A DNA stretch of 38,796 nucleotides from Candidatus Roizmanbacteria bacterium CG02_land_8_20_14_3_00_36_15 (GCA_002780795.1 PEUF01000033.1:1-38796); one strand, 5' to 3'; shown: positions 26,614 to 34,311, numbered from the stretch's first letter. A program made the numbers and translations. Notes: a model not told the origin generated them from the letters alone.

Positions 26614-27144
26614 GCTCTGAGATTTTTGTTTAAGAATATAGACAAATTTGTTAATATTAAACTTTGTAGCCAAAGTGAATCTTCGGGCCGGATTAGTCAA
26701 ACCACCAATAATCTTGGCGATGAGCTGGTCCTTCGCTGGTAATTGAGCAATTTTTGTCAACTGAGCTGAATCATAAATAATCTGGTCGAGAATACCAAAC
26801 TTAAAAGTAAAGTTTTTTTTGTTAGCAGAAAAATCGGAAAATTGTTTAAGACTACGACTCCAGTCTTCACCTAAATAAATGATCAAAGTAGATTCCTTAA
26901 GGGGGAAAAAATTTTTTTTCAGGTCTTTGAATAGTTTATCGTTAGACGATAAAATGTTGATTGCTTTTTCAAAAAGAGAATTTTTAACGACCGATAAGGC
27001 AGAGTTAGCTTTCTTTAAACTTTTTCGCAAGCCGTCAAAAAGTTGAGTCGGTACTTCGCTATATTTAAGGAGAACAAAGTTTTTAGTTTGTTTTAACGAC
27101 TGATCAATCGATTGAACCTGAGCTATTTTTTTTAAACTAGCCAT
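26605..27144 (-). CDS. rplJ: Ribosomal protein L10
   Basis: A 179-residue stalk base protein that binds 23S rRNA and carries L7/L12 dimers. N-terminal MASLKKIAQVQSIDQSLKQTKNFVLLKYSEV and KANSALSVVKNSLFEKAI match the L10 rRNA-binding domain. NPARRFTLATKFNINKFVYILKQ forms the C-terminal helix region that binds L7/L12. AAAGGAGA precedes the ATG. A structured leader lies upstream and may be the site of autogenous control. rplL follows 6 bases after the stop. Confidence 0.93.
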   Translation of the reverse strand: MASLKKIAQVQSIDQSLKQTKNFVLLKYSEVPTQLFDGLRKSLKKANSALSVVKNSLFEKAINILSSNDKLFKDLKKNFFPLKESTLIIYLGEDWSRSLKQFSDFSANKKNFTFKFGILDQIIYDSAQLTKIAQLPAKDQLIAKIIGGLTNPARRFTLATKFNINKFVYILKQKSQSRG

Positions 27145-27230
27145 ATGTCTCCTTTCCCCCCGCTAAGCGGGGTTCTCCCTTGGGAAATTTTATCCCCTCT
27201 AAGCGGCGGAACCCAAGGTCTCAAGGACAA
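27145..27230 (-). ncRNA. Structured leader of rplJ-rplL, possible L10 autoregulatory leader
   Basis: On the minus strand the leader contains CCTTGGG and CCCAAGG as a long-range stem. A perfect hairpin CCCCGC-TTA-GCGGGG follows directly before the AAAGGAGA ribosome site (27148-27155). Its position matches known L10(L12)4-binding leaders, but I could not match the kink-turn consensus, so the function is inferred. It could instead be one more of the palindromic elements of this genome. Confidence 0.4.
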
Positions 27231-27234
27231 TGTT

Positions 27235-27240
27235 ATTATA
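27235..27240 (-). promoter_or_regulatory. TATAAT box of rplJ-rplL
   Basis: Perfect TATAAT on the minus strand about 90 bases before rplJ. Unlike most promoters here it would make a real leader. Confidence 0.55.
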
Positions 27241-27298
27241 ACAAATTTCTTAGAAAAACTCTTACCCACCGCACTACGAAATCTTGTTTGGGAAGATG

Positions 27299-27316
27299 CC
27301 TCGAGCTTAAGCTCGA
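27299..27316. repeat. Perfect palindrome downstream of rpmE
   Basis: TCGAGCTTAAGCTCGA, with weaker flanking pairing (GAAG and CTTC), lies just after the rpmE stop. There is no U-run, so it is not a standard terminator. Confidence 0.6.
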
Positions 27317-27324
27317 AGAATGCT

Positions 27325-27624
27325 TCACATTTCTTGCAACAGTTCCTTAAGGCTTTTTAATTTTTTTGCTCCCCTTTGTTCTTTTTTGTTTTTTTTGGAA
27401 GCTTTATTTGCTTGATAATTTTTAGCTAGCTGGCGTTTCTTTTCAAATTGATCAACTTTGCCTTTACTGTCAATATAACGGTGTTCACCAGTATAGAGGG
27501 GATGGCATTTATAGCAGACTTCAACAGTAAGAGTTTTTTTAGTTGACCCGGTAGTAAAAATATTACCGCAGGAACAAACAACCTGAGCATCTTCATAGAA
27601 TGTTGGGTGAATGTTAGCTTTCAT
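27325..27624 (-). CDS. rpmE: Ribosomal protein L31, zinc form
   Basis: 99 residues. The zinc ribbon has CSC near residue 18 and CYKC near 37, followed by HPLYTGEHRYID, which matches the C+ (zinc-binding) type of L31. The C-terminus has an extra basic tail of about 30 residues (KKNKKEQRGAKKLKSLKEL) beyond the usual 66-75 residue length. An extended TGT-TATAAT box lies 8 bases before the ATG. Confidence 0.93.
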   Translation of the reverse strand: MKANIHPTFYEDAQVVCSCGNIFTTGSTKKTLTVEVCYKCHPLYTGEHRYIDSKGKVDQFEKKRQLAKNYQANKASKKNKKEQRGAKKLKSLKELLQEM

Positions 27625-27632
27625 AGCGAAAT

Positions 27633-27638
27633 ATTATA
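27633..27638 (-). promoter_or_regulatory. Extended -10 box of rpmE
   Basis: TG-T-TATAAT on the minus strand ends 8 bases before the ATG at 27624. Confidence 0.6.
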
Positions 27639-27643
27639 ACACA

Positions 27644-27717
27644 AATTAAACGGTTAAAGATTAAATGTTAAACAGTTAAACAAACGTTAAATATTAAACC
27701 TTTAAACGTTTAACAGT
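27644..27717. repeat. Intergenic 7-base-period arms between prfA and rpmE
   Basis: Units such as GTTAAAG, ATTAAAT and GTTAAAC on the left and GTTTAAC-like units on the right make two loosely complementary arms. They fill the whole gap. Confidence 0.65.
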
Positions 27718-28407
27718 TTAACTGATTAATACCTTGTCCCACTTTCCCTGTTCAATAATTTCCTCAAGGTTGTAAAAACTTTTTCCGATACGGTGGTCGG
27801 TAAGTCGGTTCTGAGGAAAGTTATAGGTCCTGATTTTTTCCGCCCGTTCGCCGCTGCCGATATTTTTTACATAAGAATAAATTGCCCCTTTCTTTTTTTC
27901 TTCTTCAAGTTGGTAAAGTTTCCCGGCCAAAAGATCCATGGCAATGCGGCGGTTGGCTTCTTGATAGCGTTCTCGGCTGGCGGTAGTAACGATTCCGGTT
28001 GGTTTATGAGTGAGACGGACGGCCGTCGATACTTTATTGACATTTTGACCGCCATGGCCGCCGGAACGATAGAACTGCCATTCCAGGTCGCTGGGATTAA
28101 TTTTGATATCTGACTGGATAATCTGAGGTAAAACGACGATTACTGCTGTTGAAGTGTGGACGCGACCATGACGTTCAGTGACAGGAGTTCGTTGGACTCG
28201 ATGAACGCCGGTTTCGTTTTTGAAAAGCGGAAACGCGTTAAGGCCGTTAATTCTAATAATGTCGTCGTCGAGATAAATATATTTAAAACCTTTTTTCTGG
28301 GCAAATTTCAAATATGAAAGTAAAAGTTCCTTCATCCATATTTTTGCTTCATCGCCACCAACGCCGGGAAGAGCTTCGATAATGGCGATATTTGGGTTAA
28401 TTAGCAT
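27718..28407 (-). CDS. prfA: Release factor 1-like protein lacking domain 1
   Basis: 229 residues against about 360 in RF1. It opens directly in the region equivalent to E. coli residue 106 ([15 protein letters not shown]). It keeps the RF1 anticodon-like PVT in [10 protein letters not shown], so it should read UAA/UAG. The catalytic GGQ is in [10 protein letters not shown], and the C-terminal part is [14 protein letters not shown]. The whole N-terminal helical domain of about 100 residues, which contacts the L11 stalk, is absent. An in-frame TGA four codons upstream of the ATG rules out a missed start. Everything else looks intact, so this appears to be a shortened working factor rather than a pseudogene. 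Confidence 0.85.
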   Translation of the reverse strand: MLINPNIAIIEALPGVGGDEAKIWMKELLLSYLKFAQKKGFKYIYLDDDIIRINGLNAFPLFKNETGVHRVQRTPVTERHGRVHTSTAVIVVLPQIIQSDIKINPSDLEWQFYRSGGHGGQNVNKVSTAVRLTHKPTGIVTTASRERYQEANRRIAMDLLAGKLYQLEEEKKKGAIYSYVKNIGSGERAEKIRTYNFPQNRLTDHRIGKSFYNLEEIIEQGKWDKVLIS

Positions 28408-28411
28408 ATAA

Positions 28412-28500
28412 AAATATCAAATAACAAATAAGAAATTTTTATTCAATAACCAATAATTAATATTTAAATATTTAATATTTTTTGTTGATTAAAAATTTAT
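28412..28500. repeat. AT-rich 7-base-step repeat between hisS and prfA
   Basis: Units such as ATCAAAT, AACAAAT, AAGAAAT and CAATAAC, CAATAAT follow a 7-base step, then the palindrome AATATTTAAATATT. There is no coding potential. Confidence 0.5.
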
Positions 28501-28506
28501 TATTAA

Positions 28507-29823
28507 TTATTTATTATTAAAAAATTTTAATAACTCTTGTTTATTTAGTTCCTTCTGCTCTCCTGTTTTCATATCTTTAAGTTTGATAATATTTTTTTGC
28601 GCTTCTTCCGGTCCAATGATAATAACATAAGGAATTCCCTTTTTGTCGGCATATTTGAGTTGTTTATCGAGTTTTGTTACCTCGGGATAAAGCATAGTAG
28701 AAATATCATTCTTTCTTAATAATGTACCAATATCAATGAGCTTATCTAAAGTTTTTCCATCAAAATAAGTTAGCAAAACCTTAGTTGGGACAGAAGAAAG
28801 ATTGACCATTTTTCTTTCTTTGATAATTTCAACAATTCTCTCTATCCCAAAAGATCCGCCAGTAGCGGGTATTTTTTCTCCAACAAACTTCCCTATAACG
28901 TCATCGTAACGACCGCATCCAGCCACTGATCCAATTCCCCCGTCAATGATTTCGAATTCCCAAACAGGACCATTGTAATAAGCTAATCCTCGAGCAATAT
29001 AAGGGGAAAATTTATAAGTTTCTTTAGAAATTTTAGCTAATTTTAAATATTTAAATATCTGTTCTAGTTCGTTCAGTCCTTCCATCGCAACGGGAATATC
29101 TTTTAATAATCCTTTATATTTTTGCATAAGCTCTTCCGTTTCTCCTTTTGTGTTAATAATACTTAAGATTTTTTCTACCACCTCAAGAGGAATTTTTCTT
29201 TTTCCTAACAATTCTTTTTTTACTTCAGTGAGACCAATTTTCGGTAGTTTATCAATACATAAACAAATGGGAATAAACTGTTCATTTTTAGCCCCAGAAA
29301 ATTTAATAATTCCATTTAAAAACTTTCTATTGCTAATATTGACGATGAATTTTTTGAAACCGAGTTTTTCCATGACCTCAATTCCCATCTGGATAAACTC
29401 CGCGTCAGCAAGAACTGATGAGGAGTCAATAGTATCGGCATCACATTGAGTGAACTCACGAAAGCGCCCTTTTTGCGGTTTTTCTGCACGCCAAACTGTT
29501 TGGATTTGATAACGTTTATAGGGAAAAATAATTTTATTAATATTTTCTGCAACGGCTCTGCACATTGAAATCATCACCTCATATTTAAGCATGATATCCC
29601 GTCCACCTTCATCTTTAAAACGATAAAAAAGTTTTATTGCTTCTTCCCCGGACTCTCTTAAAAAAACGTCGCTATATTCAAGAGCAGGTGTTTCTAAAGG
29701 TTCGTAACCATATTTTTCAAATACAGACTTGAATATATTGATAACATATTCACGGATAACAATATCATCGGCAAAAAAATCTCGGAATCCTTTTAATCTT
29801 TGTGCTTGAATTCTTTTGTTCAT
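28507..29823 (-). CDS. hisS: Histidyl-tRNA synthetase
   Basis: A 438-residue class II synthetase. It opens with RLKGFRDF. Motif 2 is in YQIQTVWRAEKPQKGRFREF followed by QCDAD, the histidine-specific block reads ARGLAYYNGPVWEFE (usually RGLDYYTG), and motif 3 is GGSFGIERI. The anticodon-binding domain follows to the end. An extended TG-A-TATAAT box lies 8 bases before the ATG. The Asp-to-Ala change in the RGLDYY block is uncommon but occurs in a segment that varies between HisRS groups. Confidence 0.94.
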   Translation of the reverse strand: MNKRIQAQRLKGFRDFFADDIVIREYVINIFKSVFEKYGYEPLETPALEYSDVFLRESGEEAIKLFYRFKDEGGRDIMLKYEVMISMCRAVAENINKIIFPYKRYQIQTVWRAEKPQKGRFREFTQCDADTIDSSSVLADAEFIQMGIEVMEKLGFKKFIVNISNRKFLNGIIKFSGAKNEQFIPICLCIDKLPKIGLTEVKKELLGKRKIPLEVVEKILSIINTKGETEELMQKYKGLLKDIPVAMEGLNELEQIFKYLKLAKISKETYKFSPYIARGLAYYNGPVWEFEIIDGGIGSVAGCGRYDDVIGKFVGEKIPATGGSFGIERIVEIIKERKMVNLSSVPTKVLLTYFDGKTLDKLIDIGTLLRKNDISTMLYPEVTKLDKQLKYADKKGIPYVIIIGPEEAQKNIIKLKDMKTGEQKELNKQELLKFFNNK

Positions 29824-29831
29824 ATTTGTTA

Positions 29832-29840
29832 ATTATATCA
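29832..29840 (-). promoter_or_regulatory. Extended -10 box of hisS
   Basis: TG-A-TATAAT on the minus strand ends 8 bases before the ATG at 29823. Confidence 0.6.
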
Positions 29841-29857
29841 ACTTATAAATATAAATT

Positions 29858-29877
29858 AACCCGCCTTTCAGCGGGTT
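29858..29877 (-). terminator. Rho-independent-like terminator after degP
   Basis: AACCCGC-6 base loop-GCGGGTT stem, followed on the minus strand by a T-rich run. It lies between the degP stop and the hisS promoter. A weaker ATCACC/GGTGAT pair sits between it and the stop. Confidence 0.65.
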
Positions 29878-29937
29878 GATTTCTAATATTCTATAACAGT
29901 TTAATATCACCTGCTGCCAGTCGGGTGGTGATGAAGA

Positions 29938-31116
29938 TTATTGACTATATGTTTCGAGAGTGACGGTTTTTTCTAAAACTTTTCCTTGACGCCAGACTTT
30001 AATGTTAACCCGGTCGCCAACTTTCTTATCATTTATCAACCGGGCCAGTTCTTGATTATCGTTACCCTTGACTCTTTCGTTGTCAAACTCGGTAATAATA
30101 TCTTCTACGTCCAGAGCAGCTTTTTCCGCCGGCGAACCCTTAATTACTTCGATAATATAAGCTCCCTCAACCACATCGTTTAAAATGGCCGTTTGTTTAT
30201 CAACCATTTTATAACGAAGGCCGATATAAGGTCGCTCAAAAGATCCGCCTTTTTTATTAAAATCATCTATTAGCTGTTTAACAACATTAATCGGAATGGC
30301 AAAGCCGATATTTTGCCCTTCTTGGGCAATGGCAGTATTAATGCCAATAGCCTCACCTTTAGAATTTAATAATGGACCTCCTGAGTTTCCCGGGCTGATA
30401 GCGGCGTCGGTTTGGATAACGTTATCCAGTTTTTCCACATATCCCTCAAAGGGTGAACCGGCAGTGATTCCTCGACCTAGTCCGGAAATAATACCGGAGG
30501 TAACCGTATTCGTAAACTCACCCAGTGGTGTTCCGATGGCGATAACCAGTTGCCCCAGTTTTAACTTTGACGAATCTCCAAGTTTTAGGGCTTTTAAGCC
30601 GCCAGCAGGCGGTTCGATTTTCAAAATGGCTAGATCATTAAGTGGATCTCGATAAATATTTTTTACATTGAGCTTCTTGTTGTCATTGGTTAAGATCTGA
30701 TAACTGGTCTCGGTATCGGAAACGACATGTTTATTAGTAATAATCAATCCATCTTTAGAGATAATAAAACCGCTGCCGATATTTTGCTCAACTTTTTTGG
30801 TTGTTCCCGGTACCTGTTGAAAAGGAGAAAAAGGGTCAAAGGGGTTAAACTGATAAACGTTACTTGTAGTTGTAGATTTACTTATACCGACAGTGACCAC
30901 CGACGGTAACGATTCCTCTACCACTTTAGTGATGACCGATTCTTGGTAGACAACCGTTTGTTTTTCGGTCAGCTCAGGAATTTTTTTTAGTGAGCTTAAC
31001 GGCGATCCCCCAAAAAGTTTTTCTAGATTAATCGATGGTAAGAGTTTTGTTTGTTGACCAATAGCAAGAATGATAATCAGAGCAGCTAAAAGAAAAAAAA
31101 GTTTTTTCATAATCAT
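29938..31116 (-). CDS. degP: HtrA/DegP-type serine protease with PDZ domain
   Basis: 392 residues. An N-terminal membrane anchor (4-20) precedes a trypsin-like domain with catalytic H130 (TNKHVV), D161 (NDLAIL) and S245 (GNSGGPL). A single PDZ domain follows at about 295-388. It would degrade or refold damaged proteins outside the membrane. It lies 11 bases after ctpA, so the two proteases and the protein upstream form one unit. A TACTAT box overlaps that short gap. ATGs at 31116 and 31110 are both possible starts. Confidence 0.93.
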   Translation of the reverse strand: MIMKKLFFLLAALIIILAIGQQTKLLPSINLEKLFGGSPLSSLKKIPELTEKQTVVYQESVITKVVEESLPSVVTVGISKSTTTSNVYQFNPFDPFSPFQQVPGTTKKVEQNIGSGFIISKDGLIITNKHVVSDTETSYQILTNDNKKLNVKNIYRDPLNDLAILKIEPPAGGLKALKLGDSSKLKLGQLVIAIGTPLGEFTNTVTSGIISGLGRGITAGSPFEGYVEKLDNVIQTDAAISPGNSGGPLLNSKGEAIGINTAIAQEGQNIGFAIPINVVKQLIDDFNKKGGSFERPYIGLRYKMVDKQTAILNDVVEGAYIIEVIKGSPAEKAALDVEDIITEFDNERVKGNDNQELARLINDKKVGDRVNIKVWRQGKVLEKTVTLETYSQ

Positions 31117-31127
31117 TAGTTATAGTA

Positions 31128-32375
31128 CTATTTGATTAATTGGTCAATAGCTTTATCGAGTTGTTTGTCATCGTTTCGAGTCATAGTATTACCTTCTTTA
31201 ACCTGATTTTCGACTTTAACATCTGGTTCAATCCCTTTGCCATTAATCCAATCTCCGTTAGGGAGAATCCACTTAGCCACGGTAACATGAAGACCGGCAT
31301 TTTTATCTAAATCGATTGCTTCTTGGACAGATCCTTTCCCAAAGGTTTTTTCGCCGATGAGTTTGGTTCTCTTGTGATCTCGCAGGGCGCCTGCGACAAT
31401 CTCTGAGGCGGAAGCAGAACCTCTATTAATTAGAACAACCAATGGAATATTTTTTAATCGGCCATTTTTTAGGACGTAGTAAGTTTTATTTTCGGTTGTC
31501 GTTGATTCTTGTTTAACGACGATTTTTCCAAAAGGGAGGAACTCTGATGCTAAGTAAACCGCTCCGTCCAAGAAGCCACCTGGGTTATCACGTAGATTTA
31601 AAACTAAACCCGCAATTTCCTTCTTATCCCACTGGTTTTTGATTTCAGATATTGCCTTATCCCACTCTTGATTAGTATTTTCACCAAACTGATTAAGATT
31701 CAATATGGCCACTTTTTGCTTATTTTTAGTTTCGTAACTTAGCTCGACCGATGGAACATTTATCTGTTTGCGGACAATCTCGACATTAACTTCTTTTCCA
31801 TTTCTTAATAAACCGAGCTTAACTTTAGTTCCCTTTGGGCCACGAATTTTGGCAACGGCTTGAGTTAGTGTCCAGTTTTTTGTTGATTGCTTGTCAACTT
31901 TGCTTATTACGTCTCCAGATTTAACGCCTGCTGTTTCGGCCGGTGAGTTTTTCAGAGGGGCGACTATGATAATTTGATTATCTTTTAGACCAAGTTGGGC
32001 ACCAATACCTTCAAATTTCCCACCCAAATCATCTTTCGATTGTTTATTTTCGTCTGGCGTAAGAAAAAAAGTGTAAGGATCATTTAATGAAGCGACTAAT
32101 CCTTTAATAGCGCCATAAAACATTTTTTGTGGATCAAGCTTGTTCTTATCAACATATTTTTTTTCTACCTTATCCCATACTTCCCAGAAAAGAGAAAAAT
32201 CAACGTTTTTTATTTTGCTTTGACTATTACCGGTAGGTGCATTAACAATGTTGTAATCTGTTCTTTCGATTTTGAAGCGAAGAGTATTATATTCCCCTAT
32301 TTTATAACCGGATCCGAAAAGAAAAATAGCGATAGATAAAACAAAAAGGATATTAGTTATTTTGTTTGGTTTCAT
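31128..32375 (-). CDS. ctpA: S41 family C-terminal processing peptidase
   Basis: 415 residues. An N-terminal membrane helix (8-25) is followed by a PDZ domain (about 110-205). The catalytic Ser-Lys pair is S322 (RGSASASEI) and K347 (GEKTFGKGSVQ), 25 residues apart as in Prc/CtpA. It cleaves C-terminal tails of exported proteins or wall enzymes. Its ATG overlaps the stop of the upstream gene by 4 bases, and degP follows, giving a coupled envelope-proteolysis operon. Confidence 0.93.
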   Translation of the reverse strand: MKPNKITNILFVLSIAIFLFGSGYKIGEYNTLRFKIERTDYNIVNAPTGNSQSKIKNVDFSLFWEVWDKVEKKYVDKNKLDPQKMFYGAIKGLVASLNDPYTFFLTPDENKQSKDDLGGKFEGIGAQLGLKDNQIIIVAPLKNSPAETAGVKSGDVISKVDKQSTKNWTLTQAVAKIRGPKGTKVKLGLLRNGKEVNVEIVRKQINVPSVELSYETKNKQKVAILNLNQFGENTNQEWDKAISEIKNQWDKKEIAGLVLNLRDNPGGFLDGAVYLASEFLPFGKIVVKQESTTTENKTYYVLKNGRLKNIPLVVLINRGSASASEIVAGALRDHKRTKLIGEKTFGKGSVQEAIDLDKNAGLHVTVAKWILPNGDWINGKGIEPDVKVENQVKEGNTMTRNDDKQLDKAIDQLIK

Positions 32376-33091
32376 ATATAAAAATATATTCTACTAGATT
32401 GTTTATCAATTAAACAATAAGGAAATTTTATACTGGTGATTTTCTTGAAATCGGCAATATTTTTTATTTGAGCAGTTCCGATTCCGTGTCTTTCATCGAG
32501 TCTAGTTAAGCTTACCAAACCAAGAGCGCCAATCGCCTCAATCTTTGCTTGAATCAACGCATTAAACGACTTGCTAATTATAATTCTATTTTCAATTTTA
32601 GAACTAGTAAGACCATAGATATCAGATTGTTCAAAATAGTAAGTTTGACCGCCAAAATTCGAACTGCTTGATGTCAGCTCAAATTGCTCAGCTTTTTCTA
32701 ATTTTAATTCTAAATAATTTTTGCGAATATCAATAACCTCGCCTTTAAAAAAAGCTTTAGTAGTGGTTTTGAATTTTTCGTCGTCGGAAATAATAATTTT
32801 CCCTGAGTTGTGATCAATTATTTTAATGATGCCGTTGACCGGACTGGTAACAATTTTTTTTCCGAAGAAATCTTTTTTAATTGCAATGGCCTCTTCTTTT
32901 TTTACCTGATCACCAACTAATTTCTTTAAAAAACGAAAGATGTTTTTTGGTGAGATTTTGAGGTCTCTGCTAATAAATACCTCTGTTTCTAGATTAGTTT
33001 TTTTTTCTAAGAATAGATCACCAAAGCTAACTTCATTTCTCGGTTTTAAAAGACAGCGACTATCTTCTGATATATGAACTTTTACTATCAT
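32372..33091 (-). CDS. Barrel-sandwich-hybrid-like protein of unknown function
   Basis: 239 residues, no signal peptide. Residues about 58-100 (GDQVKKEEAIAIKK, FFGKKIVTSPVNGIIKII, SGKIIIS) have the biotinyl/lipoyl barrel-sandwich pattern seen in RnfC and efflux adaptors, but without a modified lysine motif. The C-terminal part, about 140-239, looks like a beta-rich domain with GALGLVSLTRLDERHGIGTAQIKNI. I do not recognise the family. It is the first gene of the operon with ctpA and degP (4-base overlap), so a role in envelope stress or proteolysis is possible. Confidence 0.7.
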   Translation of the reverse strand: MIVKVHISEDSRCLLKPRNEVSFGDLFLEKKTNLETEVFISRDLKISPKNIFRFLKKLVGDQVKKEEAIAIKKDFFGKKIVTSPVNGIIKIIDHNSGKIIISDDEKFKTTTKAFFKGEVIDIRKNYLELKLEKAEQFELTSSSSNFGGQTYYFEQSDIYGLTSSKIENRIIISKSFNALIQAKIEAIGALGLVSLTRLDERHGIGTAQIKNIADFKKITSIKFPYCLIDKQSSRIYFYI

Positions 33092-33098
33092 AAACTAC

Positions 33099-33107
33099 AT
33101 TATAACA
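33099..33107 (-). promoter_or_regulatory. Extended -10 box of the 33091-ctpA-degP operon
   Basis: TG-T-TATAAT on the minus strand with 7 bases to the ATG at 33091. Confidence 0.62.
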
Positions 33108-33148
33108 AGATCAGTTTATAACTTGATTGGTGGGGGATCGATCTTTTC

Positions 33149-33355
33149 TTATTTTACTCCCTGGTAGGAAACATAAGGGAGCAACCCTAAATGACGAGCG
33201 TATTTAATCTGTTTAGTTAGTTTTCTTTGATGTTTAGCACAAAGGCCGCTATAGTCTCTACCTAAGATCTTTTTTCTTTGCGAATTAAATTTAGCCAGAT
33301 TATCAATATCCTTATAATATGGCTCAGTTTGATATCGACAAAAGAAACATCTCAT
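33149..33355 (-). CDS. rpsR: Ribosomal protein S18
   Basis: 68 residues. [34 protein letters not shown] is the S18 core that packs against S6 on the 30S platform. The N-terminal MRCFFC keeps a CxxC that could bind metal together with the cysteine of GLCAKH. It follows ssb, giving the standard rpsF-ssb-rpsR order, but a 90-base repeat-filled gap separates them. Confidence 0.93.
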   Translation of the reverse strand: MRCFFCRYQTEPYYKDIDNLAKFNSQRKKILGRDYSGLCAKHQRKLTKQIKYARHLGLLPYVSYQGVK

Positions 33356-33364
33356 ATAATATAG

Positions 33365-33447
33365 TTTATAAAGTTGGTAAAGTTTTTAAAGTCCTTAAAG
33401 TATTTCTCCTTACGAACTTTACAACTTTACGGACTTGATGAACTTTT
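33365..33447. repeat. 9-base repeat arms in inverted orientation between ssb and rpsR
   Basis: The left arm is TTTATAAAG, TTGGTAAAG, TTTTTAAAG, TCCTTAAAG. After about 16 bases the right arm has the same kind of units on the other strand (TCCGTAAAG, TTGTAAAG). The whole could form a long imperfect hairpin and shares its unit with 11604-11648. Confidence 0.8.
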
Positions 33448-33964
33448 AAAACGGAATGTCTTCAGGGTTCACATCCTCATTAACCGCTTCTTTTTTATCC
33501 TCCTTTTCTTTAGTTTTTTTGGTTTTTTCTTCTTTAGTTATTTCCTTATCGGAGGCAGTTAAACTATCGTCGGTAGCCGCTTTTTTTTCATCAGTTTTTG
33601 CAGCGGATTTTTCCACCACTGTTTTTCTCCCGTCACCAAAAACAATAAAATCGTCAAGAACAATCTCGGTAATGCTTCTTTCCTGACCGTCCCGGCCGAC
33701 GAAAGTTCGGTATGTTAATCTTCCTTCAAGGTAAACTTTTCTTCCCTTATTGAGTATTTTTCCGCATAGCTCGGCTAATTTTTGCCAGGCGACGATTCGA
33801 TGATACTGGACATCTTCTTTTTGCTGTCCGTCAGCCGTTGTCCATGACCGATTAGTAGCCACGCCAAAGGTACAGACGGCAGTCCCTGTCGGCGTATATT
33901 TTAATTCAGGATCGCGAGTCAGGTTACCAATAATAATTGCCCGATTTAATGAACGACTGGCCAT
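33446..33964 (-). CDS. ssb: Single-stranded DNA-binding protein
   Basis: 172 residues. The OB fold spans 1-108 (MASRSLNRAIIIGNLTRDPEL, then GTAVCTFGVATNRSW, VYLEGRLTYRTFVGRDG). A charged linker rich in Lys, Glu and Thr follows, then the acidic partner-binding tip PEDIPF. It coats single-stranded DNA and recruits repair and replication partners. A TATACT box lies 6 bases before the ATG, overlapping the rpsF stop region. Confidence 0.95.
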   Translation of the reverse strand: MASRSLNRAIIIGNLTRDPELKYTPTGTAVCTFGVATNRSWTTADGQQKEDVQYHRIVAWQKLAELCGKILNKGRKVYLEGRLTYRTFVGRDGQERSITEIVLDDFIVFGDGRKTVVEKSAAKTDEKKAATDDSLTASDKEITKEEKTKKTKEKEDKKEAVNEDVNPEDIPF

Positions 33965-33970
33965 AGTTTT

Positions 33971-33976
33971 AGTATA
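33971..33976 (-). promoter_or_regulatory. TATACT box of ssb, leaderless
   Basis: On the minus strand with 6 bases to the ssb ATG, inside the rpsF-ssb gap. It would allow ssb expression apart from rpsF. Confidence 0.5.
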
Positions 33977-33979
33977 AAT

Positions 33980-34252
33980 TTATAATTCGTGCGTTAAAAT
34001 CAAATAACGGATTATTTTTGTATTAAAATTTAACTTTTCTTTAAATTCCTTTATCTGAGGTTTAGCTAATTCAATTATCCATTGATAAAAACTAGCGCTT
34101 CGATTTTTTTTAATTGGAAAGGCTAAAGTTTTCTTTCCCCAGCTTTCTTCCTGGTTTATTTTACCGTTTAAGGAAGTAATAAGCTCTTTTATTTTTTTTA
34201 ACTCTTCTTCTTCATTAAGAAGAAAGGTAAACTCGTATGTTGGTATAGACAT
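33980..34252 (-). CDS. rpsF: Ribosomal protein S6
   Basis: 90 residues. TYEFTFLLNEEEE, GKKTLAFPIKKNRSASFYQWIIEL and LNFNTKIIRYLIL are the S6 beta-alpha-beta fold with its S18 contact. It is first in the rpsF-ssb-rpsR unit, divergent from the GT39-like gene. No Shine-Dalgarno. Confidence 0.92.
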   Translation of the reverse strand: MSIPTYEFTFLLNEEEELKKIKELITSLNGKINQEESWGKKTLAFPIKKNRSASFYQWIIELAKPQIKEFKEKLNFNTKIIRYLILTHEL

Positions 34253-34311
34253 GAGCTAATAATTATTAGTGATTAGTTAGTGGTTACTGGTAAATTCTTA
34301 ACTTTTGAAAG

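Noticed and set aside
27145-27360. Plus-strand 71-residue open frame over the rplJ leader
   Set aside because: It runs through hairpins and the end of rpmE and has no recognisable protein pattern. The minus-strand leader explains the region better.
27718-28407. prfA as a pseudogene or missed start
   Set aside because: All motifs of domains 2-4 are intact and an in-frame stop lies just upstream, so it is a short factor rather than a broken one.
28507-29823. HisZ-like regulatory paralog in place of HisRS
   Set aside because: Motifs 2 and 3, the histidine block and the anticodon-binding domain are all present.
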